The notes: a model not told the origin generated them from the sequence alone. DNA of 64,000 nt from Tenacibaculum agarivorans (GCF_001936575.1 NZ_MSMP01000023.1:1-64000); one strand, 5' to 3'. Shown: positions 52,421 through 60,880, counted from the first letter of the stretch. Translations and numbers: made by a program.

Positions 52421-53245
52421 TTAAATATTATCTAAAACCCCAAAATCGATTACTAAAGCGCAAATATAATTGTCCTTATCAATTCCCCAATAGGCAGGAT
52501 AACTCCCATCACCATACCCAGTACAAAATTGGATAAGGTTATTCTTTTCTCCTAAGTCTACATTTATACAACTAGATTTAGTGTAGTTTTTCAAATCGTA
52601 CTCTGAATACTTAAATATATATTCAAAAAAATCGAATTCGCTTTTCTCTGTGTTTTCTTTTAAATAATCTGATCTTTTTTCATAAAAAATTATACCGGAT
52701 TTTCTGTCGAATAAAGTAAGAGTAGCTGCTTCAGTATTGGTTCCATAAAGGCTACCTCTTTCTAAATTATAAAGGTTGTGACTGGTTTTATGAGCTAAAA
52801 TCCATTGAGTTGCTTTATGATTTGTAATATTTAATTCCACAAATGCAGTTCTGTCTCCATGATCAATAGTATTTGCAATAATCACATTTATGTTATATGC
52901 ACCATGTTTTAATTGTATCACAAAAGGGTTAGAGTCAGGATAAAATTTATTAGGAGGATCTTTATGTTCTCTTATGTCACATAAAACTAACTCTCCTGAT
53001 GTAATATTCAAATTACCTAATTCAAGTAGTTCAGTTTTATATTTTTCATTTTTCTGGCTGAAATCCTTATCCGTTTTTAGCTTCTCAAATAATGGGTATT
53101 TAGTATTGACCTTTGTTCCTATTTCATCTATAGTAAATAAAGTAGCTTCCTCTTTTATATTTTTTGTTGCGCTCTTTTTATTTCCGCAAGCGGAAAGAAT
53201 GATAAAAATTACTAAAGAAACACTAATAATGAGTAGTATTTTCAT
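52421..53245 (-). CDS. Lipoprotein of unknown function
   Basis: A 274-residue lipoprotein (LIISVSLVIFIILSACGNKK, lipobox cysteine at 20). The body is mixed alpha/beta, with LVLCDIREHKDPPNKFYPDS, TAFVELNITNHKATQWILAH and FCTGYGDGSYPAYWGIDKDN. No family is recognised. It lies between two small immunity-like genes. Confidence 0.65.
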   Translation of the reverse strand: MKILLIISVSLVIFIILSACGNKKSATKNIKEEATLFTIDEIGTKVNTKYPLFEKLKTDKDFSQKNEKYKTELLELGNLNITSGELVLCDIREHKDPPNKFYPDSNPFVIQLKHGAYNINVIIANTIDHGDRTAFVELNITNHKATQWILAHKTSHNLYNLERGSLYGTNTEAATLTLFDRKSGIIFYEKRSDYLKENTEKSEFDFFEYIFKYSEYDLKNYTKSSCINVDLGEKNNLIQFCTGYGDGSYPAYWGIDKDNYICALVIDFGVLDNI

Positions 53246-53260
53246 GTTTTGATTTTTGTT

Positions 53261-53629
53261 CTACTTTGTTTTCAATTCATCCATGTATTCATCAATCAAT
53301 GCATAAAACTTAACAATTGATTCAGAATGCTGTGTATTCGTTACACTAATATCATAATTCTCCCACTCAATATTCTGAGGGTCAAACCCCATGATATTGG
53401 CAAGTATCATATTAGCCCATCCTGCTGTAGCATAATTGTAACCCAGTTTGTCAGCTACCCAGTCGAAAAAATCTAAAGAAATTCCAAAATCATCTTCAAA
53501 ATTATGATCTTTCATTGCTATTTGATAACCAAATAAAAATGAAGCTATTGATTTTAATGTATTTTGACCTGTCCATAGCATAGGCCTTTTTTGCATTCTT
53601 TTCAGTAAATTATATGTTTTGCTATTCAT
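53261..53629 (-). CDS. Immunity-like small protein (KRPxMWxG family)
   Basis: A 122-residue acidic protein with the opening LLKRMQKRPMLWTGQNTLKS followed by IASFLFGYQIA, and a later W-rich segment (LGYNYATAGWANMILANIMG). The pattern RPxMYxG...SLxxLxxFLxGY is common in small predicted immunity proteins. No matching toxin is visible. The family name is from memory only. Confidence 0.55.
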   Translation of the reverse strand: MNSKTYNLLKRMQKRPMLWTGQNTLKSIASFLFGYQIAMKDHNFEDDFGISLDFFDWVADKLGYNYATAGWANMILANIMGFDPQNIEWENYDISVTNTQHSESIVKFYALIDEYMDELKTK

Positions 53630-53740
53630 AGTTTAGTCAATTCTTTCAAGTTTGTTCTTTTCAAATTTCCATTTCAATATATTTTTAGATTACAAAATTA
53701 CTTAAAAATTAAAGGCCTCAGATTCTTCATAAAAAATAAA

Positions 53741-53771
53741 AGGGACAGCACTGGGTAAAAGTGCTATCCCT
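53741..53771 (-). terminator. Minus-strand terminator with no assigned gene
   Basis: AGGGACAGCAC pairs with GTGCTATCCCT (one mismatch) around a 9-base loop. The minus strand continues with a T-rich run. No annotated gene ends here: the nearest upstream one is the LytTR gene, whose stop is 600 bases away. Confidence 0.7.
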
Positions 53772-53861
53772 AGAACAAAAAACCTAAAAAATTGATTTAA
53801 TCGACACAATTACTTGTCTTACTAATTATTGATATACTCTTTGTTAATCTCCCTAAAAAAA

Positions 53862-54033
53862 CTCTCTAACAAAAAGCTTTTATTTTCTTTATATAGTGAA
53901 CTACCTTTCTTCAACTGAAATAACTCACTTTGGTTTTCACCTTTTTAATTATATTTTCTGATACACTTCTAAAATATATAGAGACGGATAATTAAATCGC
54001 TACCTAAAAAGAACAACAAAAGTTGTTAGAGAG
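53862..54033. repeat. Widely spaced inverted repeat
   Basis: CTCTCTAACAA at 53862-53872 is an exact inverted copy of 54023-54033, 150 bases apart. It could be the closing stem of a structured RNA or part of a decayed element. Confidence 0.45.
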
Positions 54034-54110
54034 AAAATCTAGGGATCGAAAAACTCCTATGAAATCATCAACAATCTACACTCTTTGATCGCTCTTATTT
54101 GGGATTACCT

Positions 54111-54212
54111 TTATCGTTGTCTAGCATAACTGGCTGCTCTAGCACAATCTTGTAGAATTAGTAAAAAATTACTTAGTATTTTCTGTGTTCTTTTGAATAG
54201 TAGTTTCATCAT
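54111..54212 (-). CDS. Candidate 33-residue small protein
   Basis: The frame reads MMKLLFKRTQKILSNFLLIL and then QDCARAASYARQR before a TAA stop. The end resembles a helix pattern (RAASYARQ, RTAAYLARQG) seen in small Bacteroidetes proteins. It has two in-frame ATGs. Coding status is uncertain; the clean amphipathic pattern is the main support. Confidence 0.35.
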   Translation of the reverse strand: MMKLLFKRTQKILSNFLLILQDCARAASYARQR

Positions 54213-54370
54213 TGCAAATAAGTTTTATAGTTTTTTATATCATTTTTTGATTACACTACAAATAACCACGTAATGCAAAGAATTGACACTATAAACCTTA
54301 TTAAAGAGGAAAAAAAGAGATTAAAAGGTGAAAATAAGAAGTTGAATTTTTCGCCTTTTTAGCTAAACAA

Positions 54371-55513
54371 CTACATATTAAGCCATTGCCTAAATTCTGC
54401 TGCCTTGTTTTTACTGATTAAAATTTCTTCTGAAGTTTTTGAAATTAATACAATCTTTAATTGACTCTTACCGTACTTAATAATTTTATCTATTGCAGAG
54501 ATACTGATGATGAATTGACGATTGGCTCTAAAGAATAATGTAGGGTCAAAATTAGAATACATATCATCTAAACTTGCGTTAGATGTAGATTTCTTTCCAT
54601 CAAAAGTAACTACATAGGTAATTGTATTTTCAGTATACACATAAGCAATATCGTTAATTAAAACAGGAACTAGTTCATTTCTAATATAGGTAAGTATTCT
54701 TTTCTTATTGGGTTCTGATGCAACTTCTGTATTACCTACCACTTCTACTGCTTCTTTTTCTTCAGCTTTTTCTAGGGCTTTTGCTTCTTCTTCCATCTTC
54801 TTCTCCTTCTTTTCTTTGTAAGAAACCAAATCCGTATTCAATTTAGATAAATTAATCACTTCTGTTTCTAGTGTGGTATATTTTAATTCTAATTGCTTTT
54901 CATACTTACTACCAATTATCCGTACTGCTAATGATGTGAGTATAATCACAGAGATACCCATGATTAAGAAAATTAAGTAGAAATTTCGTTTCAATCTTTT
55001 CATTTGTAAACGAATGCTATTTATGTTGACATTTGCTCCTACTAATAAATCTGAACTTTTAACTGGTGCTATGTGTATTACTTCAGAAAAATTTTCTTTT
55101 TCAGTGGTACTATTTACTAATATATCGTACAAATCATCAGAATTGTTCTTCTCTTTTAAAGAAGCTAATAAGTCATCGTCAGAATTTACTGGCTGACCTA
55201 ATTCCGTAATATTAGGATGGCATACTTTATTACCCGACCAATCGAATACAGAAATAAACCATGTATCCGTATCAGTTTTTGTAATTGTATTTTGTAAATG
55301 ATCTAATACCTCTTGTTTCTCTATGTTTTTGCGAAGTTGAAAATCCATTAGGTTTGCCACCTCGTTGGCTTCTCTTTTACTTGTCTCAACCTGAACTTCT
55401 ATTAATTGATTGGCACTAGCTTTAATGAAATATTTAGCACCAATCACAGAAATAATTAAAAAAACTATGGTAATTGATAAAACGGTAAATAGATATAGTC
55501 TGTCTTTTCTCAT
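54371..55513 (-). CDS. Membrane-anchored LytTR transcription regulator
   Basis: A 380-residue protein: membrane helix at about 6-28, a periplasmic PAS/Cache-like domain (about 30-175, with DTDTWFISVFDWSGNKVCHP), a second membrane helix (YLIFLIMGISVIILTSLAVR), a coiled coil (about 205-260) and a LytTR DNA-binding domain (about 275-380, LFFRANRQFIISISAIDKII). It therefore senses outside and binds DNA inside without a separate kinase. Targets are unknown; the direct repeats at 34558 have LytTR-like spacing. Confidence 0.88.
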   Translation of the reverse strand: MRKDRLYLFTVLSITIVFLIISVIGAKYFIKASANQLIEVQVETSKREANEVANLMDFQLRKNIEKQEVLDHLQNTITKTDTDTWFISVFDWSGNKVCHPNITELGQPVNSDDDLLASLKEKNNSDDLYDILVNSTTEKENFSEVIHIAPVKSSDLLVGANVNINSIRLQMKRLKRNFYLIFLIMGISVIILTSLAVRIIGSKYEKQLELKYTTLETEVINLSKLNTDLVSYKEKKEKKMEEEAKALEKAEEKEAVEVVGNTEVASEPNKKRILTYIRNELVPVLINDIAYVYTENTITYVVTFDGKKSTSNASLDDMYSNFDPTLFFRANRQFIISISAIDKIIKYGKSQLKIVLISKTSEEILISKNKAAEFRQWLNM

Positions 55514-55609
55514 TTTTTAATAAATGGTTAACATCTATTTTTCCTTTTCAGCATTTTATTTTCCTTTTCAACCAAAATTATTCTAATTTTTTTAAATTAA
55601 GCATTTACT

Positions 55610-56035
55610 TTGACAAAAATTAAATATAAATCCGTGGTTAAGAAATACGGTCTTTTTTTTATCGTTGTAGGTCTTTTCATATTCCTCTTTACAACTTTTT
55701 ATAAAAAAGGGGTAAAAGATGTGAGCCCTAAATTCTCAGTTTCTGCTGAAAATGTAGTTTCTCAATTTCATAACAATGAAATAGAAGCTACAGAAAAGTA
55801 TAGTAACACCATTATTGAGGTTTATGGTAGAATTAAAAAGATTTCGCATTTAAACAATAGAAGAACAATTATTCTACAGGGTAATTCTTCCTCTGCTATT
55901 ATATGTGATTTAGACGATGCTGAATATATAAACATAGATACTTTAAAAATAAATCAACAACTATATATAAAAGGGATTTGTAAAGGATATTTAAAAGATG
56001 TTGTGCTTTTAAATTGCTTTATAAAGACCGAATAA
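55610..56035 (+). CDS. Membrane-anchored OB-fold protein (tRNA_anti-like)
   Basis: A 141-residue protein with an N-terminal membrane helix (YGLFFIVVGLFIFLFTTFYK) and an OB-fold of the tRNA_anti-like group (NTIIEVYGRIKKISHLNNRR, TIILQGNSSSAIICDLDD). The start is a TTG; a GTG at 55634 is also possible, because a near -7 sequence TTACTTTG overlaps the TTG. It is first of a trio with YceI and DUF5777. Confidence 0.72.
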   Translation: MTKIKYKSVVKKYGLFFIVVGLFIFLFTTFYKKGVKDVSPKFSVSAENVVSQFHNNEIEATEKYSNTIIEVYGRIKKISHLNNRRTIILQGNSSSAIICDLDDAEYINIDTLKINQQLYIKGICKGYLKDVVLLNCFIKTE

Positions 56036-56040
56036 TTATC

Positions 56041-56586
56041 ATGAATAAACTAAAACTATTACTCATCTTTTCTATATTCTCTCTTGGGAATAGTGTAGCT
56101 CAGCAATTTATTGCTCGGCAGGGTCAAGTAACATTTTTCTCCTATGCTTCTGTTGAAAATATAGAGGCGAAAAACAATCAAGTACTAAGTATACTCGATT
56201 TTGACAAAAAGGAAATTGCAGCGAGTATGCTAATGAGAGCTTTTGTGTTTAAAAAGGATTTAATGCACGAACATTTTAATGATAGCTATATTGAATCTGA
56301 TTTGTATCCTAAAGCTACATTTGAAGGTTTTTTATTAGAAGGGTTAGAAAATGCTGGTCCGCAAACTCAATTGATTAAAGGTAAAGTTACCATTCATGGA
56401 ATTACTAAGGATGTTGATATAAAGACTACTATTCAGAAAACTCCAGAAAGCTATAATTTAACCGGAGAGTTTAACCTTACTGTAAACGATTTTAATATAA
56501 AGATTCCACCAATTTTATCTAAAAACATTGCCAAAATTGTGCTTGTTAAATTTAATTTCCAATACTTGCCTCATGAAAATAATTAA
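56041..56586 (+). CDS. YceI family protein
   Basis: A 181-residue exported protein with a signal peptide (LKLLLIFSIFSLGNSVAQ) and the YceI fold: FIARQGQVTFFSYASVENIE, then YPKATFEGFLLEG and IKGKVTIHGITKDVDIKTTI. The start at 56041 gives a normal signal peptide. It overlaps the DUF5777 gene by 14 bases and lies 5 bases after the OB-fold gene. Confidence 0.85.
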   Translation: MNKLKLLLIFSIFSLGNSVAQQFIARQGQVTFFSYASVENIEAKNNQVLSILDFDKKEIAASMLMRAFVFKKDLMHEHFNDSYIESDLYPKATFEGFLLEGLENAGPQTQLIKGKVTIHGITKDVDIKTTIQKTPESYNLTGEFNLTVNDFNIKIPPILSKNIAKIVLVKFNFQYLPHENN

Positions 56587-57487
56587 TCAAAAATATATAG
56601 CACTATATATACTTTTTACATCCACTATTTGTAGTGCTCAAAACTTACTTAAAGAGTTAGATAAGGAATATCCTGATACGCCAACATATGAAATAGCAAC
56701 TTTTAAAACCACTAGAATTGGACTTTCTCATTCTATTGAAACACGAAAAAAGGGAGCTCTAGAAATTAGTATGTTTAATCGATTTTGGAATCGTCCACAA
56801 GGTGGTAAACAAGGTTTTTTAGCTGATGAAGTAAATATTAGATTAGGTTTAGACTATGCTTTTACTGATAATTTTACCGCAGGGATTGGATATGGTACTT
56901 ATGATAAAATTACTGATGGATTTATAAAGTATAAATTTGTAAGACAACGAAAAGACTCGAAGAAAAGTCCTTTTAGTATTGCCTTTTATCAAGAAGCTTC
57001 TTTCAGAAATATTTATTCTGAAACTGGAATGAATCCTTTTTACGGTACAGTTACTAAAGACAATAGTAAGCTTTATGGATTTACAAGCCAATTTATTATC
57101 GCTAGAAAGTTTAACACAAAGTTTTCTGCTCAAATTAGTCCTACTTTTATTACTAGAAATAAAAGCTTTGCTCAAGACGATATTAAAAGTCAATTTGCTT
57201 TAGGTATGGGAGCGAGATATAAAGTAGGCCATCATGTTTCTATAGTGTCTGAATATTATGCAAATTTCAATCCCGTGAAATCAGTAACTACATATAATCC
57301 TTTTATGATTGGTGTGAACTGGGAATTGAGCCATTTATTACTCCAATTTCAAATGACCAATGCTAGAAACTTTGCTAAAGATGCATTTATTGGACAAACT
57401 ACTAATAATTTTAATTTCCATGATGGAAATTTCCATTTTGGTTTTAATGCTACCTTTGTACTCCATACCAGTAAAAATAAATTATAA
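56573..57487 (+). CDS. DUF5777-type beta-barrel protein
   Basis: A 304-residue outer-membrane-type protein. The ATG at 56573 precedes a signal peptide ending in TSTICSAQ. The body has barrel-like strands, including LEISMFNRFWNRPQGGKQGF, VNIRLGLDYAFTDNFTAGIG and FSIAFYQEASFRNIYSETGM. The match to DUF5777 is from memory. Paired YceI and DUF5777 genes are common in Flavobacteriaceae. Confidence 0.78.
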   Translation: MKIINQKYIALYILFTSTICSAQNLLKELDKEYPDTPTYEIATFKTTRIGLSHSIETRKKGALEISMFNRFWNRPQGGKQGFLADEVNIRLGLDYAFTDNFTAGIGYGTYDKITDGFIKYKFVRQRKDSKKSPFSIAFYQEASFRNIYSETGMNPFYGTVTKDNSKLYGFTSQFIIARKFNTKFSAQISPTFITRNKSFAQDDIKSQFALGMGARYKVGHHVSIVSEYYANFNPVKSVTTYNPFMIGVNWELSHLLLQFQMTNARNFAKDAFIGQTTNNFNFHDGNFHFGFNATFVLHTSKNKL

Positions 57488-57518
57488 AAAAAGAGCTCTA
57501 AAACAGAGCCCTTTTTTT
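57486..57518. terminator. Bidirectional terminator
   Basis: AAAAAAAGAGCTCT pairs with AGAGCCCTTTTTTT (one mismatch) around a 5-base loop. It overlaps the DUF5777 stop and lies 18 bases before the convergent porin-like gene's stop. Confidence 0.8.
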
Positions 57519-57536
57519 ATAATTTATTTTTTTTCA

Positions 57537-58079
57537 TCAAAACTGAAAACCTACTGATAGCTGAAAAGCTCCATTTTGAAGATCAGGATTTTCTTGCATT
57601 GGAGTAATACCTAAAGCATATCGTGTTTCAAAAAATAATCCATTTTTTAAATTAACTCCAAAACCAAAATTAGCAGCTACATCAAAATTGGTTAAGTCTG
57701 GTTCACGTGTAAAAACATCTCCTCTAAACTCATCATCTAATAAAAAAGAAAACTGTGGTCCAACCTGTAGTGAGAATACTTTTCCTAAATAAAATTTTGT
57801 CATAATAGGAATTGCTAAATAATCTACTTTCAGTTCATAAATAGGATCTGAAGTGCCTAACTGAGTATATAATACTTCAGGTTGAATAGAAAACGAATCT
57901 CCTAATTTTACTTCTGCTAAACCTCCAACATGAAAGCCTGTTCTGGAATCTATACTCGGATTGTCTCCTAAAATTGTGGAAAAATTAACACCTCCTTTAA
58001 GCCCAAACTTTACTTCTTGAGCATTAGCTGTTAAAAAGAATACTGTTGTAACTAAAATCCCTAGTAATAGTTTTTTCAT
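57537..58079 (-). CDS. Porin-like outer membrane beta-barrel protein
   Basis: A 180-residue protein with a signal peptide (LLLGILVTTVFFLTANA) and an eight-strand-type barrel: VKFGLKGGVNFSTILGDNPS, FHVGGLAEVKLGDSFSIQPE, VDYLAIPIMTKFYLGKVFSL, and a terminal FQLSVGFQF with aromatic end. This is the PorT-like/outer-membrane beta-barrel family common in Bacteroidetes. Confidence 0.85.
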   Translation of the reverse strand: MKKLLLGILVTTVFFLTANAQEVKFGLKGGVNFSTILGDNPSIDSRTGFHVGGLAEVKLGDSFSIQPEVLYTQLGTSDPIYELKVDYLAIPIMTKFYLGKVFSLQVGPQFSFLLDDEFRGDVFTREPDLTNFDVAANFGFGVNLKNGLFFETRYALGITPMQENPDLQNGAFQLSVGFQF

Positions 58080-58165
58080 AATAATTGTTTATAGTTTTAA
58101 TTAGGCTTTTTTTTACCCAACTATTATACCATAAACATTATCTAGAATCAAAAAAATGTTTAAAA

Positions 58166-58192
58166 AAAGCCTAACGAAATTCGTTAGGCTTT
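58166..58192 (-). terminator. Terminator, twin copy A
   Basis: AAAGCCTAACGAA pairs with TTCGTTAGGCTTT, 1-base loop, followed on the minus strand by a T-run. It closes the thaumatin-like gene. The same stem sequence recurs at 58965. Confidence 0.85.
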
Positions 58193-58198
58193 AAAAAT

Positions 58199-58849
58199 TT
58201 ATGCTGGTTCTACTTCCGTTAAAATAACTTGTAAAACACCGCCTCTTCCTGTTCTTTGAATATTACAAATTCTTTCTGTTTGAGCTGGTCCAACTGGTAA
58301 AGTAGGACATGGTTTATCTCCAACTAATCGAATACAATCTGTACAGTTCACTGGAAAAACTCCTGGATTTCCTGAGTTTAAACCTAAAGCTTTATTGTAG
58401 ATACTATCTATGGCTTTTTTTTCAGGTCCATATGTCCATCCACCATCTTTATCTACTTTCATTTGAATAAAACTATTTACTCCATTTACACAGCTAATAT
58501 CAAATGCTTCATCACAACCAGAGCTTGGATTTAACGTAAACTCTGCTATACTTGTACCTTCTGCACCTCCATTAAAACTAGCTCCTGGTACTGGACATTG
58601 AGGTTCTATGTAAAAACAAACATTTCCACTAAAGCATTTTCCTTTAGGATCAAATTCATAAGTACTATTTGCTCCTAAAGTAAATTTACCCATTAGATCA
58701 TTTACTTTTTCTAAGTTATCAAAATCTGATACTGTAGCTGGGCTACCACAACAAGTGTTACTTGGATTTGCAGCTGCAAAGGTTAAATACACTTCAACTG
58801 CTTCTTTTTTAGTATTCGTTACTGATAATTTTGTATACGTAGTAGACAT
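58199..58849 (-). CDS. Thaumatin-like protein without signal peptide
   Basis: A 216-residue cysteine-rich protein (start MSTTYTKLSVTNT at 58849; an upstream extension to 58942 looks non-coding). It has CCGSPATVSDF, FTLGANSTYEFDPKGKCFSG, AEFTLNPSSGCDEAFDISCV followed by NGVNS, and CPTLPVGPAQTERICN. The segment AEFTL...FDIS.VNG is very close to the thaumatin/PR-5 signature AEFTL...YDISLVDGFN. No signal peptide is visible, which is odd for a disulfide-type fold. Confidence 0.65.
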   Translation of the reverse strand: MSTTYTKLSVTNTKKEAVEVYLTFAAANPSNTCCGSPATVSDFDNLEKVNDLMGKFTLGANSTYEFDPKGKCFSGNVCFYIEPQCPVPGASFNGGAEGTSIAEFTLNPSSGCDEAFDISCVNGVNSFIQMKVDKDGGWTYGPEKKAIDSIYNKALGLNSGNPGVFPVNCTDCIRLVGDKPCPTLPVGPAQTERICNIQRTGRGGVLQVILTEVEPA

Positions 58850-58964
58850 AGTATTAATTTTTAAGATTTTACACTTCAAAATTCCAATTTTTACATCTTC
58901 AAAATTGTATAAAACCCATAAGTGCAGTTTTTTTTGGAACAAGAGTCTCTATTTAAAGAACTAA

Positions 58965-58998
58965 AAAAAAGCCTAACGATAATTCGTTAGGCTTTTTT
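58965..58998 (-). terminator. Terminator, twin copy B
   Basis: AAAAAAGCCTAACGA pairs with TCGTTAGGCTTTTTT around a short loop. It closes the DUF2911 gene on the minus strand and has the same stem as copy A at 58166. Confidence 0.85.
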
Positions 58999-59022
58999 AT
59001 CTATTTGATTTTTAAGTATATC

Positions 59023-59565
59023 TTATCCTTTTACAGGTACAGAAACTACAACATCTCCCCAACCCATGTACATAGTTGCGTCGTTATCTTTTCCGTCAAA
59101 AGTAATTCCGAAAGCTTCTACAGCTTCTTTTCCTTTACTTACTTTTCCTGTTACTCTTACTACATCTTCGCTATCTTTATAGAAATAAGCTCCCCATACA
59201 TTTTTAGCTGTACTTAAAATTACAGTCCATTCTTTTTCTCCTGGAATTGTAAACAATGTATACGTTCCTGCTTTTACTGATTTACCTCCGAAAGTAACAT
59301 CTTTATAAAAAGTAATTTCTGGTGCTTCATTAGCTCCTGTTCTCCACACTTTTCCTGCTGGTGCTAATTTTTCTAAAGATCTTCCTTTTAATTGTGGACG
59401 GCTGTAATATACTTTTACTAATTTTTCTGGCACTCTATAACTACCTGGATACGCAGATGCATCCATAGGACTTTTATCTAATCCTGGAAACTTTTGTGCA
59501 AATGCTTCAGTTGAAAATACTAAAGCGAATACAAACACAACAATTGATAAAATCGATTTTTTCAT
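59023..59565 (-). CDS. DUF2911 exported protein
   Basis: A 180-residue protein with a signal peptide (ILSIVVFVFALVFSTEAFA) and the DUF2911 pattern: VKVYYSRPQLKGRSLEKLAP, then GKVWRTGANEAPEITFYKDV, then VKAGTYTLFTIPGEKEWTVI. The family is common in Bacteroidetes; its function is not established. It has its own terminator. Confidence 0.9.
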   Translation of the reverse strand: MKKSILSIVVFVFALVFSTEAFAQKFPGLDKSPMDASAYPGSYRVPEKLVKVYYSRPQLKGRSLEKLAPAGKVWRTGANEAPEITFYKDVTFGGKSVKAGTYTLFTIPGEKEWTVILSTAKNVWGAYFYKDSEDVVRVTGKVSKGKEAVEAFGITFDGKDNDATMYMGWGDVVVSVPVKG

Positions 59566-59635
59566 GATTGGCTGTTTTAAATTATAATTTAGGGTGTTGG
59601 TCTATAAAATTACAGATCCTTACTCCAACAAAGTA

Positions 59636-60880
59636 TTAAATTTTTGTGAAAATCGATTTTTGCTTTGTTATTTCGAATAGAAATAGCAGCAAAACACTAA
59701 CTCCAAATAACGGAAAAACGATCCCTAACAATATTATTAACGCTAGTATTCCTTTACTTACATTAAAATTATTAGGAGATTTTGGTACACTCCATGTTCC
59801 TTTTTGTTTTCTTAATACATAAGAAAAAATTGCTGCAACACTCATTAGTGTTAATAGAATAGCTACAGCAAACATAAGATACCAATTCCAACCTCCGAAC
59901 TGTCCTTGATGAAAGGCCATTAGCCACATTCTAGCTTGCATTAGTATTCCTACATCACTCCAGTTATGAACTTTTACTATTTTACCTGAATACTGATCAA
60001 AATGAATCATTTTTTGTTCAGATAAAGGAAAGGTTTTGTTTGAAACAGAAAATGTACTTTTCGGAGATTTTGGTAATCCTATCATCAACTCTCCAGATAA
60101 ATTTTGTTGTTTTGCTATAGTTAACATTGTATCTAAGGATAAGCTTTTACCATCTATATTTGATGCTAAACCTCTTCCATTCCATGTTTTTGGATATCCT
60201 GTATTTGTAATTTTTTGAATCTTTTTAAAATTTCCACCAAACACATCTGTCCAAGGAAAACCACCAGCCAACACTATTAATAACAAAATAGAAATCCAAA
60301 AACCAGATACAGCATGAAGATCTCTAAAAAATAATCGTCTTCCTTCTTTTATACGGATAGTAAAAACTCCTTTAACACCTCTTACAAAAGGCCACCAAAT
60401 GTATAAACCTGTTAAAATTAATACGACCATCCAGCTTGCAATCAGTTCTACGATCTTGGTTCCTACTTTTCCTCCTAATAATTCTCCATGTAATTTTCTT
60501 ACCTTATACATCCAAGTATCTTTAGCTTGAAATGTTCCTGACACTTCTCCTGTATATGGATTTACATATATAGACTTTTTCCCTCCAAACCTTCCAGCAA
60601 TAAATTCAGTACTTAAGCCATCATTAGTAGTAACTACTACTATGTTCAGTTTTCTTTTAGAGTGTTGTTGCGCAATATCCCATTGTGTTTGATACGATAA
60701 CTTTTCAGTATTCTCATAAGGCGATACTTTTTGGATATTGTGGACTACTTTATCTTCTACATTGGATTTAAACAAATAAATAGTCCCTGTTATAGATAGT
60801 AATAATACAAACGGTAATGATAATATACCTGCTATAAAATGCCACTTCCAAAACCATTGATTTAATTTTCTGTTTTTCAT
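59636..60880 (-). CDS. PepSY-associated membrane protein (iron-uptake type)
   Basis: A 414-residue protein with four main membrane helices, opening WFWKWHFIAGILSLPFVLLL, with FRDLHAVSGFWISILLLIVL and HQGQFGGWNWYLMFAVAILL. Two PepSY-like domains lie on the exported side. It resembles PiuB-type proteins that work with siderophore receptors, probably as reductases. It lies downstream of the TonB receptor, with copy 2 of the cloverleaf repeat in between. Confidence 0.85.
   Translation of the reverse strand: MKNRKLNQWFWKWHFIAGILSLPFVLLLSITGTIYLFKSNVEDKVVHNIQKVSPYENTEKLSYQTQWDIAQQHSKRKLNIVVVTTNDGLSTEFIAGRFGGKKSIYVNPYTGEVSGTFQAKDTWMYKVRKLHGELLGGKVGTKIVELIASWMVVLILTGLYIWWPFVRGVKGVFTIRIKEGRRLFFRDLHAVSGFWISILLLIVLAGGFPWTDVFGGNFKKIQKITNTGYPKTWNGRGLASNIDGKSLSLDTMLTIAKQQNLSGELMIGLPKSPKSTFSVSNKTFPLSEQKMIHFDQYSGKIVKVHNWSDVGILMQARMWLMAFHQGQFGGWNWYLMFAVAILLTLMSVAAIFSYVLRKQKGTWSVPKSPNNFNVSKGILALIILLGIVFPLFGVSVLLLFLFEITKQKSIFTKI

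Larger units (their letters stand above)
53630..54370. other. 741-base gap with small ORF and minus-strand terminator
   Basis: No gene of normal length fits here. The region holds a small minus-strand ORF at 54111-54212, a weaker one at 53822-53914, an inverted repeat (CTCTCTAACAA at 53862 with its partner at 54023) and a minus-strand terminator at 53741. Together they suggest a transcript of about 500 bases, perhaps a leader or regulatory RNA. Confidence 0.45.

Noticed and set aside
53822..53914. A TTG-started 30-residue frame reading LKKGSSLYKENKSFLLESFF and ending INKEYINN
   Set aside because: The amino-acid pattern looks protein-like, but the only start is a TTG without a promoter. The frame stays open a little upstream without any start codon. 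I could not support it as a gene and mention it only within the gap entry.
58850..58942. Upstream extension of the thaumatin-like gene to 58942
   Set aside because: The 31 extra residues (starting MFQKKLHLWVLY) look like translated AT-rich leader and have no counterpart in the fold; MSTTYTKLSVTNT is a natural start.
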